Assembly: GCF_011250555.1 (NCBI RefSeq)
Contig: NZ_JAANMZ010000047.1
Span: forward strand, 1-34,663
Source of the DNA: Bacillus sp. MM2020_4
GTDB lineage: Bacteria; Bacillota; Bacilli; Bacillales; Cytobacillaceae
Direction: 5' to 3'
Length of the DNA stretch: 34,663 nt
A program made the translations under genes and the position numbers. Every line of letters begins with the position of its first letter. Position 1 is the stretch's first letter. Shown here piece by piece: positions 16,268 to 24,814 of this stretch. The notes below the pieces were generated by a model, which did no database searches, was not told where the DNA came from, and was given only the letters and a program-made list of their open reading frames with translations.

Positions 16268-17692
16268 TTACTTAATCACTACATACTCCAAATCAACTAA
16301 TTTTGCGTAACTAACAATTTGGTCTGTTGTTAAATTTAATGAAACAACCGTATGGTGTCCGCCGCCATTTTCAATCCAAGCCTTTACTCCATCCTGGAAG
16401 TTCGGCTTAATATTCCAAAGTACGCGGGCAACTGGAAGGTTTGGAGCTGGCACAGTTGGCTCGAATGCCGAAACTTCGTTAATCAAAAGTTTATAATGGG
16501 TGCCGAAGTCAGCCATTGAAACAACAACACCTTCACCTGCTTTACCGTCAAACACTAACCGTGCCGGATCTTCACGATTGCCAATTCCTAATGGAGAAAC
16601 GATAATTTTTGGTTTATTGCTTGCTAAAGATGGGTCGACTTCAAGCATATGGGATTGAAGAGCAGATTCTTGACCCAAAGCTAATTCATAGGTGTAATCT
16701 TCCATGAAGCCGGTTGATTGGTTACGGCTCATAACTTTAAGTAGACGATCGAGTGCAGCCGTTTTCCAATCTCCTTCACCGGCAAAGCCGTATCCTTGCG
16801 CCATCAAACGCTGAACTGCAAGACCAGGAAGCTGTTTCATACCATACAAATCTTCAAAGTTAGTAGTAAAGGCATTGTAACCGCCGTCATCAAGGAAGCG
16901 TTTAATCGCGATTTCATAGCTCGCTTGAACTCTTACGCTTGCTTCCCAAGCTTCCCTGCTGTAAGTACCATAATCAAATTCATAAAGGTTTTCATATTCG
17001 GCAAATAATGCATCAATTTCTTCGTCCGTAACAGCATTCACGTATTGAACCAGATCTCCAATACCAAAGTAGTCCACTGTCCAGCCAAATTGAATTTGTG
17101 CCTCCACTTTATCGCCTTCAGTAACACCAACGTTACGCATGTTGTCACCAAAGCGAGCTACTTTGATGTTAAAACTTTCGTTATAAGCAACCGCTACGTC
17201 CATCCATTCGGCAATTTGCTTTTGCACTTCAGGGCGCTGCCAGTAACCGACCACTACTTTATTTTGCTTTTTCAAACGGGCATTGATGAAACCATACTCA
17301 CGGTCGCCGTGGGCAGATTGGTTCAGGTTCATAAAGTCCATATCAATCGTAGCCCAAGGAATGCTTTCATTAAATTGTGTTGCTAGGTGGAGCAATGGTT
17401 TCTGTAATAACTTTGTACCGCGAATCCACATTTTTGCAGGTGAGAAAGTATGCATCCATGTGATCACACCGGCAACCTCGTCACGATAGTTGACTTCTTT
17501 CATAATACTGGTGATTTTATCTGCACTGACAGCTAAATCCTGCAATACAATCAGATATGGTAGGGTACCGCTTTCATTTAAGGCGTCGGTCATCGTTTGT
17601 GCATGAGCTTTGACCTCTGCTAACGCTTCTTCCCCATAAAGATGCTGTGAACCTACAACAAACCAAAATTCTTTTTTACCTGTTGATGTCAT
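16268..17692 (-). CDS. araA: L-arabinose isomerase
   Basis: Converts L-arabinose to L-ribulose, the first step of arabinose catabolism, in the cytoplasm with a divalent metal (usually Mn2+). Length is 474 residues, normal for AraA. Family motifs: FWFVVGSQHLYGEEALAEV at the start, GVITWMHTFSPAKMWIRG, LLHLATQFN, and later GFAGEGDWKTAALDR and MEDYTYEL. The metal ligands of this family (two Glu, two His) appear to be present, including the Glu in GEGDW, the Glu in MEDYTYEL and the His in LQSHMLEVDPS. The ATG at 17692 has AGAGGATCC upstream. Last gene of the araB-araD-araA operon, 35 nt after araD, followed by a terminator. Confidence 0.97.
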   Translation of the reverse strand: MTSTGKKEFWFVVGSQHLYGEEALAEVKAHAQTMTDALNESGTLPYLIVLQDLAVSADKITSIMKEVNYRDEVAGVITWMHTFSPAKMWIRGTKLLQKPLLHLATQFNESIPWATIDMDFMNLNQSAHGDREYGFINARLKKQNKVVVGYWQRPEVQKQIAEWMDVAVAYNESFNIKVARFGDNMRNVGVTEGDKVEAQIQFGWTVDYFGIGDLVQYVNAVTDEEIDALFAEYENLYEFDYGTYSREAWEASVRVQASYEIAIKRFLDDGGYNAFTTNFEDLYGMKQLPGLAVQRLMAQGYGFAGEGDWKTAALDRLLKVMSRNQSTGFMEDYTYELALGQESALQSHMLEVDPSLASNKPKIIVSPLGIGNREDPARLVFDGKAGEGVVVSMADFGTHYKLLINEVSAFEPTVPAPNLPVARVLWNIKPNFQDGVKAWIENGGGHHTVVSLNLTTDQIVSYAKLVDLEYVVIK

Positions 17693-17727
17693 AATGGATC
17701 CTCTTTTCGTAGATTAATAGGTTTTTG

Positions 17728-18423
17728 TTATTTTTGCCCGTAATAGGCATGCTTCCCATGTTTCCTCAGATAGTGCTTATCTAAAATACTTTGCGGTAAT
17801 AATTCAGCAAAACTGTTTAATTGTCGGGTAAATAAATTCATTTTCGAAACTTCCTCTAGCACTACACTATTCATTACCGCTGTTTTTACATCTTTGCCCC
17901 ATGTAAACGGCGCATGACCATGCAGTAGGACACCGGGAACTGCTAAAATATCCAGCCCGCGCTCTTCAAAGGTTTCGATGATGACTTTACCGGTTTCCAC
18001 TTCATAACCGCGGTCAATCTCCTCTTGTGTCAAAAAGCGGGCACATGGAATGGAGCCATAGAATGTGTCTGCATGAGTCGTACCCATTGCTGGAACATCC
18101 AGACCGGCTTGAGCCCAAACAGTCGCCCAGGTTGAATGAGTGTGCACGATGCCGCCGATTTCCGGATAATGTCTATACAGCACGGCATGAGTGGCTGTAT
18201 CTGATGAAGGGTTCATCTCACCTTCCACAACATTTCCATCTAAATCAACAACAACCATGTCACTCGGTTTCAATTTTTTATAATCAACACCGCTTGGTTT
18301 GATGACGAACAATCCGCTATCACGATCAATCCCACTTGCATTGCCCCAAGTGTATTTGACCAGTCCTTGCTTTGGTAATTCTAAATTAGCATGAAATACT
18401 TCTTCTTTCAGTCTATCTAACAT
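17728..18423 (-). CDS. araD: L-ribulose-5-phosphate 4-epimerase
   Basis: Epimerises L-ribulose 5-phosphate to D-xylulose 5-phosphate, which enters the pentose phosphate pathway. It has 231 residues of the class II aldolase/epimerase fold. Motifs: TWGNASGIDRDSGLFVIKPS (phosphate-binding region), GVVVD-like MVVVDLDGNVVEGEMNPSSD, the zinc-binding HTHS in IGGIVHTHSTWATVWAQ, and the later His in VLLHGHAPFTWG. The ATG at 18423 follows GAGGGGATC. It lies 22 nt after the kinase and 35 nt before araA, a tight operon. Confidence 0.96.
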   Translation of the reverse strand: MLDRLKEEVFHANLELPKQGLVKYTWGNASGIDRDSGLFVIKPSGVDYKKLKPSDMVVVDLDGNVVEGEMNPSSDTATHAVLYRHYPEIGGIVHTHSTWATVWAQAGLDVPAMGTTHADTFYGSIPCARFLTQEEIDRGYEVETGKVIIETFEERGLDILAVPGVLLHGHAPFTWGKDVKTAVMNSVVLEEVSKMNLFTRQLNSFAELLPQSILDKHYLRKHGKHAYYGQK

Positions 18424-18445
18424 GCAGATCCCCTCCGTTTCCCAC

Positions 18446-20056
18446 TCATACCGTCAATTTTTCAACGGCAGCCTGTTCAATCACTAAGCCTTTTTTGTAA
18501 CGATCAATGAATACTTCAAACCCTTTAACATCAAATCCATCAGGAAAAATTTCCAGCCTATCAACCTCTTCAAAAACCTTTTTGTCGAGGAAGTCATCTA
18601 AACTTTCATTTTGCTCTTTGGTCATCATGTATGAGGCAAGAATGGCCATTCCCCACGCCCCGCCTTCTCCAGCTGTTTCCATAACGGTGACGGGAGTATT
18701 CATGGCAGCGGCGATCATTTTCTGGCCGACAACAGGGGTTTTAAATAAACCACCATGAGCTAAAATACTATCAATCTCCACTCTTTCATTCTTTGTTAAA
18801 ATATCCATGCCGATTTTCAAAGCACCAAAGGCAGTATAAAGATGGGTCCGCATGAAGTTCGCTAAATTGAAGCGGCTCTCAGGTGTCCGGACAAATAGCG
18901 GCCGTCCTTGCTCCAACCCAGTAATATTTTCACCCGAGAGATATCCGTAGCTTAGTAAGCCTCCGCCATCTGAGTCAGCTTCGAGTGCTTTATTCAGCAT
19001 TACCGCGAATAGCTTATTGGTGTCAACCGTTTGTCCCATTGCCTCATAAAACTCACGGAACAATCCCATCCAGGCATTAAGATCACTTGAACAGTTATTA
19101 GCATGTACCATTGCCACCGGGCTACCGCTTGGTGTCGTGACCAAATCAATTTCTGGATATACCTTTGAAAGTTCCTTTTCTAATACAATCATCGCAAAAA
19201 CAGAAGTTCCGACCGAAACATTCCCGGTCCGTTTCCTCACACTGTTCGTTGCAACCATCCCGGTTCCGGCATCACCTTCCGGCGGACAAAATGGAATGCC
19301 CGATTGTAAATTTTGTGAACGATCCAGAATCTTCGCCCCAACTTCCGTTAATGAACCTGCTTGTTCTCCAGAAATGTAGACTTGAGGAAGAATATCTCTC
19401 AACTCCCATTGATACCCCTTTGATGCAATATGTTCATTAAACTGTTTGACCATTGATTCATTGTAATCCAGCGTTGATTCATCAATCAGGAACATGCCTG
19501 AAGCATCCCCAATGCCAATCGCCTTTTTACCGGTTAGCAGCCAGTGAATGTATCCAGCTAAAGTGGTAATAAAATCAACGCGAGGCAAATGTTTTTCGTC
19601 GTTTAAAATGGCTTGATAAAGATGGGCAATACTCCACCGTTCAGGGATATTAAATTGGAATAGATTGGTTAATTCTTTTGCTGCGGCACCGGTTGTTGCA
19701 TTACGCCAGGTCCGAAACGGAACAAGCAGCTCCCCAGCGTAATCAAAAGCCATATAACCATGCATCATGGCAGAAATTCCAATAGAACCAATGGTTCGAA
19801 TGGTAACACCATAATTTCGTTCAACTTCTTGCTTCATTTCACTATAAGCTGTTTGCAAACCTGTAATAATATCAACTAAGTTGTAAGTCCAAAATCCATC
19901 TTCTAAGCGATTTTCCCACTCATAACTTCCAGATGCGATGGTTTCAAAATCTTTATCAATCAACACCGCTTTAATACGTGTGGATCCAAATTCGATTCCA
20001 AGAGAAGTCTCTCCTGTGGTAATCGCTTGTTTAATGTTTGTTCGATTCGTCTTCAC
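18446..20056 (-). CDS. FGGY-family ribulokinase, AraK-like type
   Basis: Phosphorylates L-ribulose, as inferred from operon context. Length is 536 residues from a GTG at 20056 with GAGAGGGGAT just upstream; a longer frame to 20170 would cross the promoter and operators, so it is rejected. FGGY motifs: LGIEFGSTRIKAVLIDKD (phosphate loop), TLAGYIHWLLTG, GNVSVGTSVFAM, and the ADP-binding AHGGLFKTPVVGQK with ETAGEGGAWGMA. The sequence does not resemble the classical B. subtilis AraB, which starts near IGVDFGTLSGRAVLV. It fits the non-orthologous ribulokinase group described as AraK in clostridia; that link is from memory and needs alignment. First gene of the operon. Confidence 0.82.
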   Translation of the reverse strand: MKTNRTNIKQAITTGETSLGIEFGSTRIKAVLIDKDFETIASGSYEWENRLEDGFWTYNLVDIITGLQTAYSEMKQEVERNYGVTIRTIGSIGISAMMHGYMAFDYAGELLVPFRTWRNATTGAAAKELTNLFQFNIPERWSIAHLYQAILNDEKHLPRVDFITTLAGYIHWLLTGKKAIGIGDASGMFLIDESTLDYNESMVKQFNEHIASKGYQWELRDILPQVYISGEQAGSLTEVGAKILDRSQNLQSGIPFCPPEGDAGTGMVATNSVRKRTGNVSVGTSVFAMIVLEKELSKVYPEIDLVTTPSGSPVAMVHANNCSSDLNAWMGLFREFYEAMGQTVDTNKLFAVMLNKALEADSDGGGLLSYGYLSGENITGLEQGRPLFVRTPESRFNLANFMRTHLYTAFGALKIGMDILTKNERVEIDSILAHGGLFKTPVVGQKMIAAAMNTPVTVMETAGEGGAWGMAILASYMMTKEQNESLDDFLDKKVFEEVDRLEIFPDGFDVKGFEVFIDRYKKGLVIEQAAVEKLTV

Positions 20057-20128
20057 CGTTAATCCCCTCTCCGATAGCGGTTTCAATATCATCTGTAAAC
20101 TACGAAGGAGCTTTCCTTTTACAAACCT

Positions 20129-20157
20129 AGTATATTTTTTGTGCGTACATTTGTCAA
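20129..20157 (-). promoter_or_regulatory. Sigma-A promoter of the araB-araD-araA operon
   Basis: Leftward strand: TTGACA (20157-20152), a 17-bp spacer, TATACT (20134-20129). The predicted start is near 20122, giving a leader of about 66 nt. An AraR-like box occupies the spacer, so bound repressor would block RNA polymerase. Confidence 0.85.
20137..20152 (-). promoter_or_regulatory. AraR operator-like box inside the araB promoter
   Basis: TTTTGTGCGTACATTT matches the B. subtilis AraR consensus ATTTGTACGTACAAAT at 12 of 16 positions. It sits between the -35 and -10. A second box lies 32 bp upstream (centre to centre), about three helical turns, which suits cooperative binding. Confidence 0.7.
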
Positions 20158-20168
20158 CTGAAAGTATC

Positions 20169-20184
20169 ACATGTACTTACAAAT
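20169..20184 (-). promoter_or_regulatory. AraR operator-like box upstream of the araB promoter
   Basis: ACATGTACTTACAAAT matches the AraR consensus at 13 of 16 positions. It lies just upstream of the -35, on the same face of the helix as the promoter-internal box. Confidence 0.7.
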
Positions 20185-20251
20185 AAAAAAACGCCCTGTT
20201 ATCCTTAAATTAACTGATATTTCATCAAATTTTTTTCAAAAATTAGGATTA

Positions 20252-20266
20252 TGTTTTCGTTTTCAT
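20252..20266 (-). promoter_or_regulatory. cre site (CcpA) in the araR promoter region
   Basis: The minus strand reads ATGAAAACGAAAACA, a full match to the cre form WTGNAANCGNWNNCW. It lies immediately upstream of the likely araR -10 (TATGAT, 20272-20277). Binding of CcpA would link the locus to glucose repression. Confidence 0.65.
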
Positions 20267-20280
20267 AAAACTATGATAAA

Positions 20281-20296
20281 ATATGTCCATACAAAT
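20281..20296 (+). promoter_or_regulatory. AraR operator-like box at the araR promoter (autoregulation)
   Basis: ATATGTCCATACAAAT matches the AraR consensus at 13 of 16 positions. It lies just downstream of TATGAT (20272-20277), the probable araR -10, at or near the transcription start, which predicts autorepression as in B. subtilis. Confidence 0.65.
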
Positions 20297-20342
20297 ATTC
20301 CAAGTTACATGCACATGAACAACTATGAAAGATGTGAGTGAA

Positions 20343-21434
20343 ATGAAGACAAAGTATCAGGTCATCATTGATGATATAAAAAGTAAAATTCTTTCTGGGG
20401 ATTACATTATCGGCGAACAAATCCCCACAGAATCCGTCCTGCAGGAAAAGTACAATGTCAGCAGACACACGGTTCGAAAGGCCATTCTAGATCTGGCGAA
20501 TGAGGGATTCCTAAGAAGTGAAAAAGGCTCTGGCACATATGTCAGCAACAAATATCAATCAAAATCCACTAGAGGTTCCACGAATAAAACCATCGGGGTT
20601 ATGACGACTTACATTTCTGATTACATTTTCCCATCTATTATTCGCGGAATTGAAACCAGATTGAAAGAGGATAATTATTCGTTGCTGCTAGCCAGTACCA
20701 ATAACGATGTAGAACAAGAAAAAAGGGCTTTGGAAATGATGCTGGCATATGGTGTCGATGGTTTGATCATTGAACCTACGAAAAGCAATCAATACAATCC
20801 CAATATTGCTTACTACCTATCGTTCAAGGAACATGATGTTCCATTGATTATGATCAATGCGTTTTATGAAGAATTGGATCTGCCCTTCCTTTGCCTCGAT
20901 GACACGCAGTCCAGCTATCTCGCAACAAAGGAATTGATTTCAAAAGGCCACATGCAAATTGGACTTATTGCAAAAATAGACGACTTGCAAGGTAAGTATC
21001 GAATGAAGGGGTATATCAAAGCGCTTGGTGAAGCCAAATTGCGCTTTCAACCGGAACAAGTGCTGTCGTTCACGACAGAGACAAAGCCGGATCTGTCCCG
21101 AAACTTGAAGAAGTTCCTGATCGAAAATAGAGACATGCTAACAGCCATTGTTTGCTATAACGACGAGGTAGGGTTGGAAGTGGCAAATGTATGCAGACAA
21201 ATTGATCTTCCTGTACCGGAAAAACTATCCATTATTGGCCAGGACAATTCCTATATTGCTAAAAATGCAAATATCAAGTTAACCACATTGACACACCCGC
21301 AGGAACAAATGGGACGTGATGCAGCTGATTGGGTTATTAAAAAATTGCAGGGAAAAAAGGACCTGCCAAACGAAACCTATTATCAGCCAGAGTTGATAGA
21401 AGGGGAAACGGTGAAAGAATTAGACGTAGAATAA
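20343..21434 (+). CDS. araR: Arabinose operon repressor AraR (GntR HTH + LacI-type domain)
   Basis: Repressor whose DNA binding is relieved by L-arabinose. Length is 363 residues from the ATG at 20343, close to the 362 of B. subtilis AraR; an upstream in-frame ATG at 20325 lacks a ribosome binding site. Residues 1-70 form a GntR winged HTH (IPTESVLQEKYNVSRHTVRK, GSGTYVSN). The rest is a periplasmic-binding-like effector domain (KTIGVMTTYISDYIFPSIIR, DGLIIEPTKS, CYNDEVGLEVANV). The stretch TTYISDYIFPSIIRGIE is almost identical to B. subtilis AraR as I recall it. It is divergent from the ara operon, with operator boxes at araB, araR and the CUT2 transporter. Confidence 0.95.
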   Translation: MKTKYQVIIDDIKSKILSGDYIIGEQIPTESVLQEKYNVSRHTVRKAILDLANEGFLRSEKGSGTYVSNKYQSKSTRGSTNKTIGVMTTYISDYIFPSIIRGIETRLKEDNYSLLLASTNNDVEQEKRALEMMLAYGVDGLIIEPTKSNQYNPNIAYYLSFKEHDVPLIMINAFYEELDLPFLCLDDTQSSYLATKELISKGHMQIGLIAKIDDLQGKYRMKGYIKALGEAKLRFQPEQVLSFTTETKPDLSRNLKKFLIENRDMLTAIVCYNDEVGLEVANVCRQIDLPVPEKLSIIGQDNSYIAKNANIKLTTLTHPQEQMGRDAADWVIKKLQGKKDLPNETYYQPELIEGETVKELDVE

Positions 21435-21475
21435 TCTTCAAACGCACGATTGACCAAAATGCCTTTGCACAGAAA

Positions 21476-21526
21476 AAGCACAGCACATCTCATTCATATT
21501 CATGAGATGTGCTGTGCTTGTTTTTG
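21476..21526. terminator. Bidirectional terminator downstream of araR
   Basis: A perfect 18-bp stem (21476-21493 with 21502-21519) with an 8-nt loop, followed by GTTTTTGTG on the plus strand and by TTTTTCTG on the minus strand. It separates araR from the convergent small membrane-protein gene. Confidence 0.92.
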
Positions 21527-21548
21527 TGAAAAAAATAGACATAGAGAA

Positions 21549-21803
21549 TCACTCAGTTTCTATTTTCACCTGTTCCTGATTCATTCTATCGTCGTTTTTT
21601 ATAGATTTCTCTTTCATCTTCCACATTTGCACTGCAGAGTATGCGGTGTACAGAATGACAAGAATAATGGACCCGTAAAAAATGAGATTTAACATCGACC
21701 ACATTTGACCTTTTTGTCTATCTTGAAGCATTGCTTGAACTAGCCATGCGAAACATGTAATAGAGGTCAAGGCATATAAGCGCGATTTTGACTTATCGTT
21801 CAT
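21549..21803 (-). CDS. Small hypothetical membrane protein
   Basis: Protein of 84 residues with two predicted membrane segments, about residues 8-25 (YALTSITCFAWLVQAM) and 37-58 (MLNLIFYGSIILVILYTAYS). The C-terminal tail is highly charged (KMKEKSIKNDDRMNQEQVKI). The ATG at 21803 has a strong GAGAGGGAG six nt upstream, which supports a real gene. It lies 98 bp after the sugar permease on the same strand with no terminator visible between, so it may be the last gene of the transporter operon. I do not recognise the family. Confidence 0.65.
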   Translation of the reverse strand: MNDKSKSRLYALTSITCFAWLVQAMLQDRQKGQMWSMLNLIFYGSIILVILYTAYSAVQMWKMKEKSIKNDDRMNQEQVKIETE

Positions 21804-21901
21804 TTTTTCTCCCTCTCTTCATTACAGGAATGCTCCCACTCTTTCGGTAAACTATTGAGTCTGATTGATAGTCAAGGAAATCAGCCCCGTTCGCTACTAT
21901 A

Positions 21902-23125
21902 TTAGCGTTTCTTTCGCTTGGACAAAATGTCTACCGCGACGGCTAGAAGTAGTACAAGACCTTTAATGGTTTGAATTAATGCGGAGTCTACCCCCATAAT
22001 CGACAGTCCCTGGTTAATAACTCCCATTACAACTGCACCAATAACAACACCTGGTACAGTCCCAATACCACCTGTAACAGCAGTGCCACCAACAAAGCAA
22101 GCCGCAATAGCATCGAGTTCGAAGGAATTACCAGTTGCAGCTGATGCGGAACTCAAACGGGAGAGCATCGCAATAGCTGCAATAGCTGAAAGAAGTCCCA
22201 TGTGAACGAAGAGTGAAAAATCGACACGCCGAGTGTTAATACCCGAAAGAAGCGCTGCTCGACGATTACCACCAACTGCATAGACGCGGCGGCCAAAAAC
22301 CGTACGAGTCAAAATATAGTTATACGTAATAACAAGAACGCCAACGATTACCAACATAATGGGGATACCGCCTTGAGTGGCATTCCCTGAAGATGCAAAT
22401 TCAAATGTAAGAGCACCGATTACTACTGTTGCAATAGAAATCTTGATGTAGGTTGCGGTGATAGGCTCTGGAACCAGTCCCACCTTAGAGACTTTGGTAC
22501 GCTTATGAAGTTGAGTCCACGCAAAAGCAACAATAGCAAGGATTCCAACAACAATACTCAATCCATCAAATGGTCCCCACCACCCAAGAATATTTGGGAG
22601 ATAGTTTGAAGCTATGGCATTAAATGATGTATTGTTGACTGGGATAGATGCATTAATCATCGTGGTTGCAAGACCTCGGAAGATAAGCATGCCCGCTAAA
22701 GTGGTAATAAAACCTGGAATTCCAGCAAAAGCAACCCAGAACCCTTGCCATACACCCACGAGAAGGCCAATAAGCAAACCTGCAATAATTGCTAAGAACC
22801 AATTAAGGTGTGCATTCTGCATAAGCAAAGCAACGCAACCACCGATAAAACCTACTAAGGAACCAACTGACAAATCAATATGGGTTGCAATGATTACCAT
22901 AACCATACCAACTGCCAGAATGATGACGTAAGCATTCTGCTGAATTAATTGAACAATTGAATTTGGCTGGAGTAAAAGTCCTCCAGTCAAAATTTCAAAT
23001 ACGATAATGATGACGGCGAGTGCACCAACAATTCCGTATTGGCGAGCATTTGATGCAAAAGATGCTAACACTGCCCCTTTTTTTATATTTTCTTTATTCT
23101 GAGGTGTTAAAGATTCTGAACTCAT
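21902..23125 (-). CDS. CUT2 sugar ABC transporter permease (MmsB/GguB-like)
   Basis: Membrane-spanning subunit of a monosaccharide importer, 407 residues with about ten membrane segments and a hydrophilic start (SSESLTPQNKENIKKGAVLA). Family features: IATHIDLSVGSLVGFIGGCVAL, GIPGFITTLAGMLIFRGLAT, YAVGGNRRAALLSGINTRRV (coupling loop) and ACFVGGTAVTGGIGTVPGVV, all typical of RbsC/XylH/MmsB permeases. The length and C-terminal layout fit the multiple-sugar GguB subgroup. The ATG overlaps the stop of the ATPase (ATGA), so they are coupled. The substrate is inferred as L-arabinose or related sugars from AraR-like control. Confidence 0.9.
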   Translation of the reverse strand: MSSESLTPQNKENIKKGAVLASFASNARQYGIVGALAVIIIVFEILTGGLLLQPNSIVQLIQQNAYVIILAVGMVMVIIATHIDLSVGSLVGFIGGCVALLMQNAHLNWFLAIIAGLLIGLLVGVWQGFWVAFAGIPGFITTLAGMLIFRGLATTMINASIPVNNTSFNAIASNYLPNILGWWGPFDGLSIVVGILAIVAFAWTQLHKRTKVSKVGLVPEPITATYIKISIATVVIGALTFEFASSGNATQGGIPIMLVIVGVLVITYNYILTRTVFGRRVYAVGGNRRAALLSGINTRRVDFSLFVHMGLLSAIAAIAMLSRLSSASAATGNSFELDAIAACFVGGTAVTGGIGTVPGVVIGAVVMGVINQGLSIMGVDSALIQTIKGLVLLLAVAVDILSKRKKR

Positions 23126-24687
23126 TTTTCTCCTACCTTCTTTAACTGAGTCTTTTCTTGAGTCATACCCTTCATAAGGTACTCCTGAGTAAACCCTGCC
23201 TTCGGGACGTCGTCCGTGATGATACCCTGACTGACTGTATAAATACGATCACAAATACCAATAAGCTCAGGAAGTTCAGATGAAATAACAATGACCGCCT
23301 TGCCTTCATCAGCAAGTTGATCAATGATTTCGTAAATTTCGTATTTAGCACCAACATCGATACCACGTGTTGGCTCATCAAGGATCAAAATATCTGGATT
23401 AGAAATAACCCATTTTGCTAATACCACTTTCTGTTGGTTTCCGCCTGATAGATTAGATACCTGTTCTTCAATGCTCGGTGTTTTGATATGGAAGTCCTTG
23501 CGATACTTTTCAGCAGCAATACGTTCAACGCCATCATCAATGACACCATGCTTTGAGTGCTTGGTAAGCGCCGCCAATACGGCATTTTCGCGAATATTCT
23601 GCAAGAGATTGAGACCATACCCCTTGCGATCTTCAGTTGCGTATGCAATGCCAGCTTCAATTGCCTTCTGGACTGTCGATGTATCAGTCTCTTTGCCATG
23701 CACATAGACTTTTCCAGACACACCTGAACCATACGTATGACCAAAGATGCTCATCGCCATCTCTGTGCGACCTGCTCCCATGAGTCCTGCAAGTCCAACA
23801 ATCTCACCTGCACGCGCATAAATATTTGCATGATCGACAATCACACGCTGCTGATCAAGTGGATGATGGACTGTCCAATTCTCCACACGAAAGATCTCGT
23901 CCCCAATATGTGAAACATGGTCGGGGTAAAGATTGGTAAGTTCGCGACCGACCATTTTATGAATAAGTTCATCCTGATCAAGTGGATCCTCTTTTGAATT
24001 CGGCAACCAACCAACCGTGGAACCATCGCGAATAACCGTCACATTGTTGGCAATGGCTGCAATTTCATTCAGCTTGTGAGAAATGATAACCGATGTAACG
24101 CCTTGGTTATCACGCAAATCACGAATAATTTGCAGTAAATGAGCCGAATCTTCATCATTCAATGCTGCCGTGGGCTCATCTAGTAACAGAAGTTTAACTT
24201 CCTTCGATAAAGCTTTCGCAATTTCCACGAGCTGCTGCTTACCCACACCAATATCCATAATCTTAGTGTCAGGATTTTCTTGAAGACCAACTTGCTTCAT
24301 CACCTTAATGGCATCGGCGCGGGTTGCTTCCCAATCAATCACGCCATACTTCTGACGCTCATTACCGAGATATATATTTTCAGCGATTGAAAGGAATGGG
24401 CTCAATGCCAACTCCTGCTGAATCACTACAATACCTAGTTCTTCAGAATCCTTGATTTTTTTAAAGTTGCATTCTTTACCATCATAAAAAATAGTGCCCG
24501 AGTAAGTACCACTCGGATATACTCCTGAGAGTACATTCATCAATGTCGACTTTCCAGCACCGTTCTCACCACAAATTGCATGGATTTCACCACGAGCAAT
24601 CTCCAAATTCACATTTGTAAGGGCCTTAACTGGACCGAAAGTTTTAGTGATGTTTTGCATCTGTAATATCATTTGGGAATTTGACAT
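23122..24687 (-). CDS. CUT2 sugar ABC transporter ATP-binding protein (MmsA/GguA-like)
   Basis: Two fused ABC domains, 521 residues. The first half has Walker A GENGAGKST (residues 40-48), the modified signature GVGKQQLVEIAKAL and Walker B LLLLDEPTAAL. The second half has the signature NLSGGNQQKVVLAKW and Walker B ILILDEPTRGID. Its Walker A region is degenerate (AGLMGAGRTEMAMSIFG), normal for CUT2 ATPases. The ATG at 24687 is preferred: CGAGGTG lies six nt upstream, whereas the in-frame GTG at 24696 is part of that ribosome binding site. It overlaps the permease by 4 nt. It energises uptake together with the binding protein encoded upstream. Confidence 0.93.
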   Translation of the reverse strand: MSNSQMILQMQNITKTFGPVKALTNVNLEIARGEIHAICGENGAGKSTLMNVLSGVYPSGTYSGTIFYDGKECNFKKIKDSEELGIVVIQQELALSPFLSIAENIYLGNERQKYGVIDWEATRADAIKVMKQVGLQENPDTKIMDIGVGKQQLVEIAKALSKEVKLLLLDEPTAALNDEDSAHLLQIIRDLRDNQGVTSVIISHKLNEIAAIANNVTVIRDGSTVGWLPNSKEDPLDQDELIHKMVGRELTNLYPDHVSHIGDEIFRVENWTVHHPLDQQRVIVDHANIYARAGEIVGLAGLMGAGRTEMAMSIFGHTYGSGVSGKVYVHGKETDTSTVQKAIEAGIAYATEDRKGYGLNLLQNIRENAVLAALTKHSKHGVIDDGVERIAAEKYRKDFHIKTPSIEEQVSNLSGGNQQKVVLAKWVISNPDILILDEPTRGIDVGAKYEIYEIIDQLADEGKAVIVISSELPELIGICDRIYTVSQGIITDDVPKAGFTQEYLMKGMTQEKTQLKKVGEK

Positions 24688-24759
24688 ATTACACACCTCG
24701 TTTGCGTTAGCTCCTCGCCTGAGAATATCTCAAGATTTAAACAAACATCTACTAGTAAT

Positions 24760-24802
24760 TTTATAGCGACCTTGCTACTCCTGTTCGCAAAGTCGCTATA
24801 AA
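24760..24802 (-). promoter_or_regulatory. Intercistronic stem-loop between binding-protein and ATPase genes
   Basis: A 16-nt arm pair with one mismatch (TTTATAGCGACCTTGC at 24760-24775 against 24787-24802) and an 11-nt loop lies 12 nt after the binding-protein stop. No T run follows on the minus strand, so it is more likely an mRNA 3'-end stabiliser or partial attenuator that favours binding-protein synthesis than a full terminator. Confidence 0.6.
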
Positions 24803-24814
24803 GTCTTTAACTTA

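Noticed and set aside
20057..20170. Upstream extension of the kinase
   Set aside because: It would read through the promoter and an AraR-like operator; GTG 20056 has a strong ribosome binding site.
21450..21692. Rightward 80-codon open frame after araR
   Set aside because: It spans the araR terminator and is antisense to the small membrane-protein gene.
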